Shown one piece after another: positions 38,879 to 51,999 of a DNA stretch of 64,000 nucleotides. The stretch is from assembly GCF_021018805.1 (NCBI RefSeq), contig NC_086248.1, positions 100,675,739 to 100,739,738 of the forward strand, read 5' to 3'. How positions within the stretch are numbered: position 1 is the stretch's first letter; each line of letters opens with the position of its first letter. The position numbers were made by a program, and so were the translations under genes. This DNA is from Prinia subflava (lineage: Eukaryota; Chordata; Aves; Passeriformes; Cisticolidae). The notes under the pieces were generated by a model that searched no databases, was not told the origin of the DNA, and saw nothing but the letters and a program-made list of their open reading frames with translations.

Positions 38879-41800
38879 GTGATCAAAGACTGAACTCTGC
38901 AGCTAATGAACATGTGTATAAAGTGGAGCTGGTGAGATGAACAAGTGAGAGAAATTTGACTGCTCCTGGGATATTGGCATAGGAATTTAATGCCAGGTTG
39001 CCATGTTCTGAAAAAGGCTGTGACAGTAGTATAGACTTGCTGCCTAGACAGAGGGTATTAAGGATCACCACTTGAGGCTCAGTTTTCTGCCTCAGAAAAG
39101 GAAGATTTTCAAAGTGTAATTTCCTATTGCTACTGATGTGTTTTTTCCCCTGCTTGTATTGCTGAGGGCCACTCAGCAATAGTAGATGAGAAGCCTTTTG
39201 CCCTTCCCTCACGCTGTAAACCCAGAAGAAGCTGAAAAACCTTCATATGCTACAAATCTCTTGACATAGATTATTACACTTTGTGAAAGTGAATTATGAT
39301 AATTTCTTGCTGATTTTAGTAGGGAAGAAGGTGTTCAGAGAGATACAGAGAATAAGACAAAGGTCTCCCCATGAGTACACTGGTAGGGACTTTGAAGGGA
39401 CATCCATGCTGTCTGAGGTGCCTTGTCTCTTTCAGAGCTGTGCATCGGATCCACTAATATGTTGGAGTTTGATCCCATTGTTCCCAAGAGTCACTTGGGA
39501 GACTACCTTGGCTAAACCTGTGGAAAGTGGTTAAGACAAATTATTTTCTGTCTTTGCCTATATTTTTTCATTCCTTTGACACTGGTGTTTAAATTTGACA
39601 CATTGTCACACCTCTGAGTATGACAGGGAATTCTGCCATGGAGAATATGTCACTGATAAACTCTTTGTGAAACTCATTTTATCTACATTTCTGAGAGAAA
39701 GAGCACCAAAAAGAATGGCATGACAAGCTATCTTTCCAAGAATCTCATCAGGTTTAATCAAAAACCAAATGAGAAGAAAAGTACACACAGTTTTACTCCT
39801 TTCCCGTCTTATGCAGAATCTTGGTCTGAAGATGAAATCTCACTGACCAAAGATGTAGTCAGATATGTGAATCTTGAAGTCCAAAAGAGCATCCTTTTTC
39901 TAGTGAGCAGGCTCTGGGATTGAGGAGGAAGTTCTTAACTGCTGGAGAACTTACATCATGACTTTTACTTAAGGAGTAATTAGCTGAAGGTAAAGGAAAA
40001 ATTCAAGCAGAATCCAAAGAGAAACTCTCTGAAGGTGAAATGACTGTGGAGAATATATATAAGGGACATGATAAGACCAGACAAAGAGGTAAAAAACCTT
40101 AATCATTTGGATTTATAACCTCAGGTAAGATAAAAGAATGCTTTAAGCTATATAAAATGACTTGAAGGGCACACTTTAGATTGAGAAAGGCATTTCCTCA
40201 CACGCTCTGTTTTGCTGAAAGGTTATTGCATGTATACTCTGGGCCATTCTTCCAGTGTCCATACGGAATTTTTGCGACATGTGATACCTTCAAGGGCATA
40301 TTTACAAGATAAATGAAATCTTGAAGAAGAAGAAAAGTTGAAATAATAAACATGAAAGTGAGAACACAACTTAAATGGAAGGTAATATCATTTTTAATTT
40401 TTTTTTTTGTAAATAGTTAACATTCTCCTGTTTAGATTGGTCTTTGATTAATGTAGGTTTCATGGAAAATCTTATTCCTGCAGGCTTTCTTTTAACACGA
40501 GCAGATATCAAGAGACAGAAAAACCTTCTATTTCCTTGTCAGCTGAGGCCTTAGGTGCTCTGCACTTGTTGATGGAGATCAGGTTTTCACACTTTATCAA
40601 AACCCAGCAGTTCCCATTGCAGTACTTATGATCAGAAATTTTCTAAACTCTAGCCAAGTTGAACATTTTGACTTCTACTTATTTTGATCAACATCCAAAA
40701 AGGGGTTTCAACACACCTATAAGAATAAATCTTATTTTTTAATTTGTTTCTTATTTTTTAAAATATTATTTAAAAATCAAACTTAGAAGAAAGTGCTCTA
40801 ACAATGTTTCTAATTTGAAATTTTATTACAGGAACATTAGAAAAGGGAAAATTGAGCCCATGAGATAAATCCAGTTCTATTTTTCTTAAAAGTTCTTCCT
40901 ATGTGGAGCAGATCTAGTACAACAATGAAAATAGCCTTAAAAATAATAGTGAAAAATTAAAAACCCCATCCCATATCCTTCAATCTGTTTAATTTATTAC
41001 CTGGGTACCTAAGGGTATATGTTAAATTAAGAGCAGAACACTTTAATTAAATTCTCATAAACTCATGAGCTTTGAAAGATGCATTTTTTAAAGTAGGTTT
41101 GCTCATTAGTTAAGACCTTATAAATACCTAACTGTTATTTACTTATTGAATTTGAACTTCATTTAACCTTACATTTATTAGATAGTGTCCTTATTCATAA
41201 AGATGATTTAAAACCTATTACAGTTAATATTAGTCTACAGACTTTCCTAAAGATATTGAGGGTCCATTTTGATTCTTTAAAATATCATAACATATAAAAT
41301 GTGAAGCGATTTTTACTGGTTACTTGTTTTAGACTAGGTGAAATTAAAAAAAAGCTGCAGTGATTTTACATAATGAAAGCATACTTCAGGCTATTCCAGC
41401 ATTCAGATATAGGTGGTTCAAACCAGATAAGTTCAGGGACATTCTGAGGCTGTAGTCAGGTACTAGACAAGGATTTGGTACAAAATGTAGCCGGGGAAGG
41501 AAAAGCTCAGCTGCTTTCCTGTTGTAAAAATGTGCTTAGCAAATATACCATGATGCTAATGCCTCTGAGTAACTGACTGTGTTATTTATTTTTACTACTT
41601 GATATATTGTGATAAATAAATTAAAGATTTCAAGCTTTTTATAAATATTGTTTTAATTTTTTTATTAATGTATGTCTCTGAGCATATAAAGAATCAACCT
41701 TGCTGTTGCAAAAGTCTACTGTAGGTAAAAATACAGGCGGTGTTATTTCTAAACAACACATTTTATCACTGCACTTATGTACACTGATAGAAATTTCCCT

Positions 41801-42408
41801 ATTTTCTCAAATATCTTTACTTTCAAGATGTTCACATCTATTCTTCCCTGTATATCCTGTACCTGAAATGGGGAAGAACTGTTTCTTTAGTATCCAGCCT
41901 TTCTCAATTATTTAATTTGTGTCAATAATGAAGCAGAAACAGAAGTCCAAAACATTTTTTTAAGCCACCCATTTGTAAGCCAGAATTCGAGGACTGAGAC
42001 CTGGACATGGACTTAGAAGATATTTGGACAAACCTTACTGTCCAGAGGATCACTTTTACTGGTGCTGGTGTTGTTCCATTTTATCTCAGCTGAAGTTCTG
42101 CCAATTTTTCATCTCTACCATGGTAGAGAGATAGGAAAATATTCTGGAGGTTAGTTCACTGCTTTATACAGTTATTTGCTTTGTGCTGACAATTGGGTAC
42201 AGGAGGAAGCTCTTTGTAGCACCTTGTAAACAACACTTCTAATTATTATCATCTTATAATTATATATAAAATCAAAATCTAAAATCCCTCAAAGACAACT
42301 TTCAACTCTTATAAACTTACTGGTAAATCCAAAACATCTACTACAAGAAAATATTTTCCCTGCTTGTTTGTCTTTTCCTTCTGAAAATACATTCAATTAA
42401 CTGCTAGG
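38879..42408. other. Unique AT-rich DNA, nothing recognised
   Basis: No gene or repeat family recognised. It contains a 10-bp-stem hairpin at 39157-39181. The part around 40.7-41.7 kb is especially AT-rich with many ATTA/TTAAT words. Confidence 0.5.
39157..39181. other. Perfect 10-bp hairpin, 5-base loop
   Basis: TATTGCTGAG and CTCAGCAATA flank the loop GGCCA. The upstream word CTATTGCT (39124-39131) could pair with the same right arm (AGCAATAG, 39175-39182), so two alternative folds exist. The stem is too short for a classical microRNA precursor. Confidence 0.6.
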
Positions 42409-42441
42409 GTTGTTTTTTTGGTTTTGTTTGTTTGTTTTTTT
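42409..42441 (+). repeat. GT/T-rich low-complexity with GTTT units
   Basis: T7, GG, then TTTTG and GTTT units ending in T7. One of several G/T tracts in the window. Confidence 0.7.
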
Positions 42442-42859
42442 ATGCCACCTGATGTTATGAGAAAGGTTTGCCAGACATGCAATATGGAAAAAAAATAGCC
42501 ACAAAAGAGTCAAATGCATTTATTTGTCTACTTCCAGGAAGTGTCTTGACTGCTTCACTTGCATTCCACAAAGTCAGTCATTTTTGTCTGGAAAACTACT
42601 GTCTCTCCAGATCCCAAGCAGGTTTTTGGGGAGTTAATGAGCTTTCTTTCCTGAAGACGCCTCTGCTCTCCTGCTCAGTTTTGAAGCCCAGTAATGGGAA
42701 CCATGCTGAATGTAAGATCTATTGCCATTAGTGCTGACTGGAAAGAGCTTGAAATTGAGTTTGTCACCACCAGCCCTGACAGCTCCATGTGACAGTGACT
42801 AAGCAGCTTCAAGAAAGTTCACTGATAAACTCCCAGCCCTGCAGAAGATATTTAAGCCT

Positions 42860-42880
42860 TTTTGTTTGTTTGTTTGTTTC
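42860..42880 (+). repeat. (GTTT)n short tandem repeat
   Basis: About four GTTT units flanked by T and C. Confidence 0.8.
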
Positions 42881-45800
42881 CCTACCTGTAAGTCTTTCAA
42901 AACAAAACAAGTGATAACAGTTAATTGGTATTTTAGTAAGACGAGAAAACCTATTTTACATTTATTCATCTATTTCCTTGGATGGATCTGTTGACATTAT
43001 AGGCTTCAAAATCTGGCTCTGCCAACCTGCATATTAAACAAACCATCCTGCAGCAGATAAGGAGGGTGTTATTGCTGTGTTATCATACAGGTGGAACACC
43101 GTTTAACTTGCATAATTTGTAAGAGCTTGAAAGCAACATCCAACAGCTTCATGAGATACAGGCTGCAAACTATTCCCTTTTGCTGAAGAGTCAGACTTAT
43201 CTTTACTGCAGTCACTTCAAAACCCAGTGAAATCAGTGGGGCTTCAGCAGAACCTGTTAGTAACAGCTAGATCCACTTAGTTGTACCATTCACTTACCTG
43301 AGCTCAGTTTGTACTCCCTGATCCTCCACTACTGCAGGTAGGAAATGTTCTAACTAGAGTTTTTCCTGGCTATTCCCAAACTGCATTGGGAAATTCACAC
43401 CTACCTTCTGACATGCTTGCATGGGCTGAGCAGAGGTATAAAACAGCAGAGAGGTTTCAATACTGGCTTGCCAACCCTCGAAGAAAGGGAAGCAAAACCA
43501 AATTGAATTTAAGTCGTGAAAAAAGAAATCAAATTGCACTGTCTGCATTCAGAATATTTGCCTTTTCAAATCAGGAATAGAAATTTTCTTAGTGGGAAGT
43601 CTGGTGACAACAGAAAAAAACAATCTGTCTAAGGCTTATTTTCTTATTTTGAAATGCATTTCACACCTATCCTGACACTGAGCCCTTTTCACATATTCAT
43701 ATCAATTGCTCTATTAGTAACACGTAAAACTGTTCAACTTGCATGTTGTGAAGTAAATGACAGATAGTCTTGCACTTAAAATTATTTGTTGGCTTTTGTC
43801 ATTTGTGTTGTATTCCTAATTTTCTTGTTGTGTAGATTTTGCTGAGCATAAAATTTTGTTCTTTCACAAATACCTTTTCAAACACAAATAAATTTTGAGT
43901 TTGCAAGCCTTTTCTTGTCTAAAAGAAATGTAATTTTCTATCTACATAATTTGTTTCAGTTTACGAGTGCTCCAGTTGAAACAGAGTAACTGAAATCAGC
44001 AGAGTGGTACGAAGTCTGTTTTGGCAGTCTTCCTATGTCTATAAATCAATCCTGAATGCAATAGCAGCAATTTGTGAAAGCAGAAAGTTCTGCAAATAAC
44101 AAAGTATTGTATATACTTGTGTGGCCATTTAAAAGAAATTGTTATTATGAAATATGCCAAATAGTTAACTTTAAAGATTAAAAACTCTTTGTGGAACAGA
44201 AGCAGCAGGAATACATCTCACTGAGGAAGATTTTGCACAATGTTCTTTTATAGTGATTGCTTGCATTTATTCTTTTCTGCTAAAATAATGGAAACCTCTA
44301 TAATGGCTAATCCTGAGAAGGTTGCCCAGCTCAAACATCATCCTTGGCTAGTTTCACCATTTCATACAAGACAGGATCCTTTCTTTTAAACTTTGAGTGA
44401 GCAGATTTTCTTTATTCGACAGGAGCTTGGGCTGTTGTCCAAAGTTTGGCTCTTTATCTGCTCGGAGGATATAGCTGTTCATCTGAGGTGAAATAATTTG
44501 TGATCTCTGTGTCTGTCTGAGTGTGTGACTTGTGAGTGTAATGAGCTCAGCGATAGCTCATATGCTCTTTGTTTTCCACTAAAGTAATAAAAATAAGGTT
44601 GATCACCTTAAATAAAAGTAAGGTTCTTTTCTTTTTTGAATTTTGAAGCAGGTTTTTTTTTTCCTTAAAGATACTTCTGCAAGAGAAGCAGGTTTTTTAC
44701 ACAGTGAATAAATTGGCTCCTTATGCACTAAAACCATTGACACCAAGTACAGGAATTCACCTTCTGCTGCTTCTATCAATAGGGATTTGGCTATGAGAGG
44801 CTTCCTTCCACAATCTTGGTGTCTATTTGTGTTATAAAGTATCTGGCGAAGTTACTTTGATCCATCTCATTCAATGCACAAAATGCAGAACTACAAAGCC
44901 TTTGTGAGGAAGGGTCTGGGAGCAGAGATCCATAAATTGTTGCACAGTCAGCAGCAATGGAATGAGAACTGAGATGTCCATGGGCATCACTGGCTGATTA
45001 GGAGAAGGGGGTGCAGGCAAAGTGTGTCACTAAAGCTGTGATTCAAAATAAGTGCAGGAAGAACATGGGAAAAAAAAGAATTATTTAAAAGTCAGCTTCT
45101 TTACTGTGCCATTCAAGATGACACCTGTTAGTAACAACGGTTATTTCACAGGGCAAGTAAAATAAATATTTTTATTTTTAATTGTTCTGCTTCCCATGCA
45201 CTCACATTTCAGGTAGTTAATCAGCTTTGCTGTCCTTTTCGCCTTGTTTTAAAAGGTTTAGTAGCCAATTTACTCAAATTTTCATTTAAGTATTCTGTCC
45301 AAAAGTAAAAAACCCAAACCAATATACCTTGTTTCAATACTAAGTGTGCTAAAGTAGCCTATGTAGTCTGTTGTTTCCTTGCAAAATATTTTATTACCTA
45401 AGTTGATGTATATCTCAATAGTTTCAAATAAAAAAAAAAGAATATCAGAGACCCTAATTTTTATTCGGTTCTTATTATGGTTCTGTATTGGATAATTCTT
45501 GATGATCCTCTTAAAAGACTCAACAAGTTGTGTCTCTTTAGTAACTTTATGATGATGCTGATCACATAGAATAATGGTTTCTTGATAAATGGCCACAGTC
45601 CTTGGAAGCTGATACTTTTAAAACCCCTGAAGCAGTCATTTATGTTCTGCTTTATTTCAGAGTGGAAACTAGGCTTTCCAAGGTTCCTGGTGTACAAAGG
45701 AAAGAGAGAAATGTATTTCTCTCTCAGCAAAAAATATAAAGACCAGTGGAAAAATGCATTTTTTTCTGGAACTTCTTCCTGAGGAATCATACCTTTCATA

Positions 45801-47009
45801 TATTAAATAAGATTTTTATAAGCAAGAACCACCATGTAAGATACAAAGATTTTTAATATTTGATTCTCTTTCCTTTTATCTAGTGTCAGTCTTTTCATAT
45901 GCAGGCAAGCTGCTTCATATGAATCAGACACCAATCTGCAGGAAAGACTTGTTACATGATTTGATTTTGGATAGCACATACGATTTGAAGTTTCTTATGT
46001 CACTGAGGTTCATGGTGTAAGTACATATTTTTTTTAATTTAAGTGCACAAGATCATTAAAAATAGTTATCAAAAGAATAATAAACAGAGTTTAGATTATT
46101 TGTAAATTATTTATATTTTTTTCTTGAGACTATAATACATTAACATGAAATAAAGAATTTCAAAATAACGTCCATATCTGAGATAAACAATGTTTATTCT
46201 GAGTAATAGAAATCAATGTCAATGTTCTATTTGAACTAATATATTTTCCTTGAAAAGCAATAGTCATATCTACAAATGATACTTTTTGAGTGCAGAAATA
46301 TATCTTATTAGTGCTTCTCCCTCTTTAACTTGAAGAAACTTTAATAAAATGTTAAGGACAGACAAAAAAATGCCTTTTTTAGACTTTTACCCTTTTTACT
46401 TTTTATGGTAAAGTTCTCTACCTGTCTTTTGCACAAATTCAACGTTGCTGTACTGAGATTTTTAGTCAATGAAGGCTTTGCTTGGGAAGTGGCAGTGAAC
46501 TGTTGAGAACGTTTATCACTTAAAGGAGGTCACTTCCTCACTAGAGTTCTTTTTCTGACTTCCAGTTTTGTACTGTCATCAATTATGTCACTGGAAGGAG
46601 AAGCAGCATTCTGAATACTTTTTTGCTTGTATTAGTAACAGGTTGAGATAATATCATAATGAGATTTCTCCAAGGATGAGAGGTTTATACTGTTTTGAAC
46701 ATTAAAAACAACAGCAAAATATCACCTCCGTGGATGCACTTTTAAAAAACTATAATGTAAAATATTTATTCTGCTCTCAGAACAGACTTCATCACTGATA
46801 AAACTGCTTAGCTTAGCTTTGTTTTGTGGGAGATTACAGTGAAACTCTGGGACCACGTCAGGTTTTGTCAGAAGCTCCTACAGCCTCCAGCTATGCCCCT
46901 TACTTCTGCCTGGCAGGTAGGAAAACAATGCTTCCAAGTTTATTTTGTGATGCTTCTGATATTTCTGAAGCAAGATATTGGTAGGTTTCAGTTTGGATTT
47001 GATTTTGGG
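42881..47009. other. Unique AT-rich DNA, nothing recognised
   Basis: No gene or repeat family recognised. Two overlapping minus-strand frames of 104 and 112 codons (45282-45799) use different phases and show no motif, which fits chance in AT-rich DNA. Confidence 0.5.
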
Positions 47010-47132
47010 TTTCTTTTGGTTTGCTTTTTTTTTTTTTTGGGGGGTGGGGAGGGAGTGTTTTGGGGTTTTTTTTGAGGGGGGTTGGCTTTTTGTTTTGTTT
47101 GGTCGTGTTTTTTGTTTATTTTTTATGTGTTT
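47010..47132 (+). repeat. G/T-rich low-complexity tract with G-runs
   Basis: A T14 run (47025-47038) is followed by G6, G4, G3, G4 and G6 runs (47039-47044, 47046-47049, 47051-47053, 47062-47065, 47076-47081) and then TTTTGTTT-type sequence. The Gly/Phe-rich frames across it are artefacts. The G-runs have quadruplex potential on the plus strand. Confidence 0.85.
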
Positions 47133-48902
47133 GGATTTAATTTTTATTAGATACATATATTTTCAGGAATTTTGGATTAATCAACATATAGTTTCTTAGC
47201 CAGGGAGATTATTTATTTTGCTGAACTTGTGTTATATTTAACTATGGTCTAAACAGAAACGAACAAGCAAATCACTTGCATCTGTGTCTCTGAAATATTC
47301 TATCTGTATGTTAATTTACATTTGAATTGGAGGATTCAGATGTAATTATACTACTCACTCCACTGCTAAATGGATTGTTAAACTAGTCTGTAATTTTTAG
47401 TTTCCAAAGGCCCATGGTTGCCTCTCACAGAATCATTTGCAAATGTTCTAGGAGTTCACTGGAAGTGCAATGATAGCACATCTGTAATTGCCTCCCTTGT
47501 TATCCATGTGTGTTTCCTAGTCCCTGGGTCAAAGGCTTCAGAGTCCCAGTTTTCCAGCCAAGCATGAACAAGTGGAATAACCAGGACATTATGTGGTTAC
47601 CAGGCAAAACCTGACCCACTGATTAGCGCCACCCTGGATTTGGCAGGAAGACAGTTAAAGACAAAAAATTTATCCTTGTTACATCATCTACATTTGTAAT
47701 TTGTTGCATTATTTGTATCAAAATTGTCCTGTTTAGAAGCAAGAGATGTTTTGGTAATGAATTAGAGCAGTTGGCTGTTTGTTTGTTCCTGAAATCCAAG
47801 TAAACCCTCTATATAACTTTCTATAGCTTAATTTTGCTTCACTGAAATCAAGCCTGACACCCTAACAGAGCAGAATGCTGTGTCTGTTTTCCAGTATGCA
47901 AAATGTTTACTTTTGGAGAGGAATGGTTCATAGGGTAAATGTTGTGCTTTATCTCACATTTGATGAACTTACAGATTCCTCTAAAGCCACAAATAGAAAG
48001 TCTTTAAAAGAAATTAAAGTCTTATTCTCATAGCAGCCTGTGTCTAGAGTGAGAAATACTTTGAAAACTGCCACAGACCCATGTTTTTGAGCTTAATGAC
48101 TGGTCTATGACTTGCCCTCATTTTGTGTGTCAGCCTACACTCTACCTGCTTTACTCCTGTCTAAGAAGACTGTAGTGTTCTGATTTATATCAAAACTGAG
48201 TGTATGAAGGCACTGAATTTCTCGGGGTACATTTGCAAGTGTTGGCACTGATGAAATATGGAATAGAATATCTGAAGACTTAATTTTGCAACAATGAAGA
48301 TTGGTTACTGAAGAACTTCCAAATGTTCCTGACTTTAAATACTTTGTGCTTTGGAATGACAAACAGAGCACCAACATTCAAAGAAACAGTTTTTTAGTTA
48401 AATTTGTAACTAAGAAAACCATATGCTGCTGGTTTGCAATTGCCAAGAAGAGCGTTCATTAAAAAATGCATTAAATATTTTCATTGATATAAAAAAGGGG
48501 CTGAATTTGTATTTTCTGTACCCTGAAATAGGTGGTTGGAACTCAGGGGAGATATGCTCATGTTGAGAGGATCTGTCTCATTCACAGAGTTATTGCACTC
48601 CAAGAAAAGTGGAGTCCCCCAAGATTTCACAAGGTGATATTTCATTTTCATCTCAAGATTATTGTAGTAGGTCATCAACTTTGACTGCATGATAAAAGTT
48701 TCTTGAGGGATGTTACTTTCCTTGCACAGAGCCTAAAGCAAACAAAAGTGCTTTTTCAAAAGTGGATATCCATTTTGACAAGAAAATGGAATCAACTCTA
48801 ATAAAACTAGGAGAGAAGGTGAAAACCTATTACTTGCTGGCTGAGAATTGAAAACTACTGTGACTGTTCTTGCTGCTTTGATTTTTAAAGGAAGTCTGAT
48901 TG
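47133..48902. other. Unique DNA, nothing recognised
   Basis: No gene or repeat recognised. Confidence 0.5.
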
Positions 48903-48950
48903 TGTTTTGGGTTGGTTTTGTTGTTGTTGTTATTTTTGTTTTTGTTTTTC
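48903..48950 (+). repeat. G/T-rich low-complexity tract with (GTT)n
   Basis: TGTTTTGGGTTGG followed by four GTT units and TTTTTG units. It is the G/T-oriented version of the A/C tracts seen elsewhere. Confidence 0.8.
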
Positions 48951-51050
48951 CCTCAGTAATATATGGGAACTATACCAGTATACCAAATCATATGGGAAAA
49001 AATATACCAACTTGATAACTTTCTGGTTTTTGTAAGAAACACACCATTAAAGGATCCTTTGTGGTTAAAATGTGATTTATGATTTTGTGTTGAGTATTTA
49101 GCAGAGTGTTTTTTCCCCTGTTCTAAATAATGTGGAACATATTGAAGCTTGCTTTTTAATAGAATTTGATTCTCCTATAAAGTCAGTTTCTGATTCTTCC
49201 ACAAGCTTCCTGTGTGACTTCCTCAGCCACAGTTTGTCACCTTGTAACACTGAATTGTTTCATATTTTAGAGGTCTTCCGAGAATAAATCTACATATTCA
49301 TGTAAAGTGACAAGATATTAAGTGATGACTATCCCTTTTTAGAGAAAAAAAATCTATAAATAAGAAACCCCTGTAAGACTGTAGCATTTTAGAACAATCC
49401 ATTTTTGCATGAAATGATTTTTTTTTCTTGTTACACTCTAAAAGATCACTGATTTTGATTAGGAAAGAAAGGCTAAAATTGCCAGGTACTGGAATGATTC
49501 TTGTGATCCAGTCTAACATCCAGTAATGTTAACAGAATCTTCTCATTGCTATTGGAAGCCATAATTGGGTTCCCTTATTATACAAAACACTTTGTAGAAA
49601 GTAGTGACTCCATCTAAACAAGGAGACACTACTTTAGTAACAGCCATATTTGTTGTGGAAGACGGAAAAATATTGCATCAGATTCAGATGTCCTGGGTCA
49701 TTTCCTAGCCCCATATTCGTTTATAACATTAACTATCAATACCTTTAACAACAACAACAACAACAAAATCATCAATCTTGTATCCTTTACAATTATCTAA
49801 ATGAAAATGGAAGTCTATTTTGAGCTTTCAGAATATCTTGCCCCATTTCCTAGAATAATAGTAAAATTGTGTGGCTAGAAATGATAAAAAGATTTTGTTT
49901 ATAACTACAGTAATGCATTATGCAACATCTCAGCATTTTGCTGAGGCACCTTGTAAATATTGTCTGCTGTTATTCCCAATTGATCCATTTCTGATGGAAT
50001 TAATAGAAATGTTTTCCATTATTTTACTTCAAATCTTGTCAGGTTACTAATATTTAAAGTGGGAAGAATGAAAATATTAAAATATCTCTAAAATATCTCA
50101 GAAAATAAGAGGTTATATATATGCAAGAATTTTATATTTTTGGAAGAAATAGACTGGCAGAGAAAATGTTGGCTTAAAGGTGGTAATTTCACACTTTGTA
50201 GGTGTGTTTTCTTGTCCCATAAATATATAATGCATTATACAATAGCTTTTACAGCATTTTCATGTAAAAAAAATTCATTTTAAGCAAATAGAAAAGAGAA
50301 ATTAAGTAAAGGAATTACATGTGTCACTTAGAATTTCTTGAGATAATTCAAATATGAATTTAATTGTGGCTGCATTATAATTCTGGATAAAATATTTTGA
50401 CTTCTCCACCTGAAACCAAAAAATAAATCTAAGTTACTAAGACAAAACCTGGAGATGAATTTCTATTCATCTTTTCATCAAACTTAATCAATTCAGAGAT
50501 AGACATCAGAAAAAATGGGGCAGATAATTCTGAAAGGAAAGACTATTATTCATGAGTCTATGTGTGTGTGTGCCTATGCTTAGAACAGCACAAATGTCTT
50601 TTTCAAATAATTTAGGAGTTATGTAACTTAACCTTGCTATTAAATATTCTCAACTGCATATGTAATATTTGCTGTTGTGGTTCTTAGTATAACCTAGAGA
50701 TTTCTGCTTTTAAAAATTAATCGAGTGTGCTGGTAGCTTCAATATAATGTATTTTTTTCTTTCTATTTAAAGAAGGAAATAATATCCTTTCACATCCTCC
50801 AAGGCATCTTTCCAGTATTCTCAAGGCTTAAATGCTAGCTGTAAAGGATGGGACACAATGTGAATGTTAATGTCCTGGCTGAGCTGACAAATGTACTCTC
50901 CTTGGGCCAGGGCCAGACATGAGCATTCAAAGTATGGAACCAGTCCAGGAGGCTGAGATTTTCAGAGAATCTGGAGAAAAGCCTGCCAAAAGTGCTCAGC
51001 AGCTTCCCCATAAAGAGATTGCTCTAGAAATCTGCAATGTGTGGGTGACC
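48951..51050. other. Unique DNA with a short (AAC)6 run
   Basis: No gene recognised. It includes six AAC units at 49747-49764 and a short TG run near 50564. Confidence 0.5.
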
Positions 51051-51067
51051 AAAAAAAAAAAAAAAAA
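51051..51067 (+). repeat. A17 homopolymer
   Basis: Seventeen consecutive A. No polyadenylation signal or recognisable retrocopy lies immediately upstream, so I treat it as a slippage tract. Confidence 0.85.
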
Positions 51068-51983
51068 GATTTGTGACAGGTCTGGAATGAGCTGAAAGTG
51101 TTCATCAGGATGGAGAAGGAGGACAAGGTTTCCGGTGCATCAGGACATGGACAGAGTGGGAATGACAGGTGAACTAAAGCACAAGAAGGTAAAATTTGCC
51201 ATGGCTGATTTCATGGAAATGTTTGAAAACAGCCACACATTCCACCATGATCTAGATTTCACCGGTGTTGCAAAGATCGGGAAGATTAATTGAACTCTTT
51301 TAGTAATATTAGTTTATTTTCCTGTACAACCAAGTCTGCTCCAGTGGTGTCCTGACCTCAAGAGGAATTTGGTAATGAAATCAGTAATCCTATCACATCT
51401 TTCACTGGGAATGGCAGAATCAAGGCTAGGGGGCTTGTAAGGAAAGCTGTCAAAAGACATCTTTCTCCTATATCCTTTTGGACATCCATGTGCATAGAAG
51501 CCGTTCTTAAAATATCCTTTGTACAAAATTCCCAAATTATGGCATAATCTGGAGGCAGAGATGTCCCCAGAGGGAGATGAGGAGCTTATTTAGGATAGAT
51601 TAGTTTTAAGAAAAGGTGCTCTTGGAACAGACAAGCAATTTAGAAATTTTGTCTGAAAGCCACCCAAACCTTTCAACAACAAGGAAAACTTGCTGCCTCT
51701 ATCAAGCTTAGGTTGGAAATCCATCTCTCTACACGCTCCTTCAGTGTTTCCAGCCTTCATTCCTGCTGATTACTTCCCTCTGCTTGTAATCACACACTGG
51801 GAAGATCAAGCTGTTAGGTAAAAGGTAAAATACCTTTTGCCATCAGGGTATATGTTTGTGAATAAATCTTTTGACCAGATCATAGAGGTATTCTGATTTA
51901 CAAGAAAGGTGCCTGGCCTTTTTGAACATTTTATGGGAATTGCTACTCTCTTTCTCAAAACAGGGGAGCATATGCTGATGTTA
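51068..51983. other. Unique DNA, nothing recognised
   Basis: No gene or repeat recognised. Confidence 0.5.
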
Positions 51984-51999
51984 GGGTGGGGGGGGGGGG
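51984..51999 (+). repeat. GGG-T-G12 run
   Basis: A G3, one T, then twelve consecutive G. It is able in principle to form a compact G-quadruplex. It is also a place where sequencing or assembly length error is likely. Confidence 0.85.

Noticed and set aside
39157..39181. microRNA precursor
   Set aside because: The stem is only 10 bp, far short of a typical precursor, and no extended pairing flanks it.
45282..45799. Two overlapping minus-strand frames of about 104 and 112 codons
   Set aside because: They are in different phases, lack motifs and lie in AT-rich DNA; no splice or promoter context supports them.
51051..51067. A17 run as a retrocopy tail
   Set aside because: No polyadenylation signal upstream, no target duplication and no recognisable source transcript.
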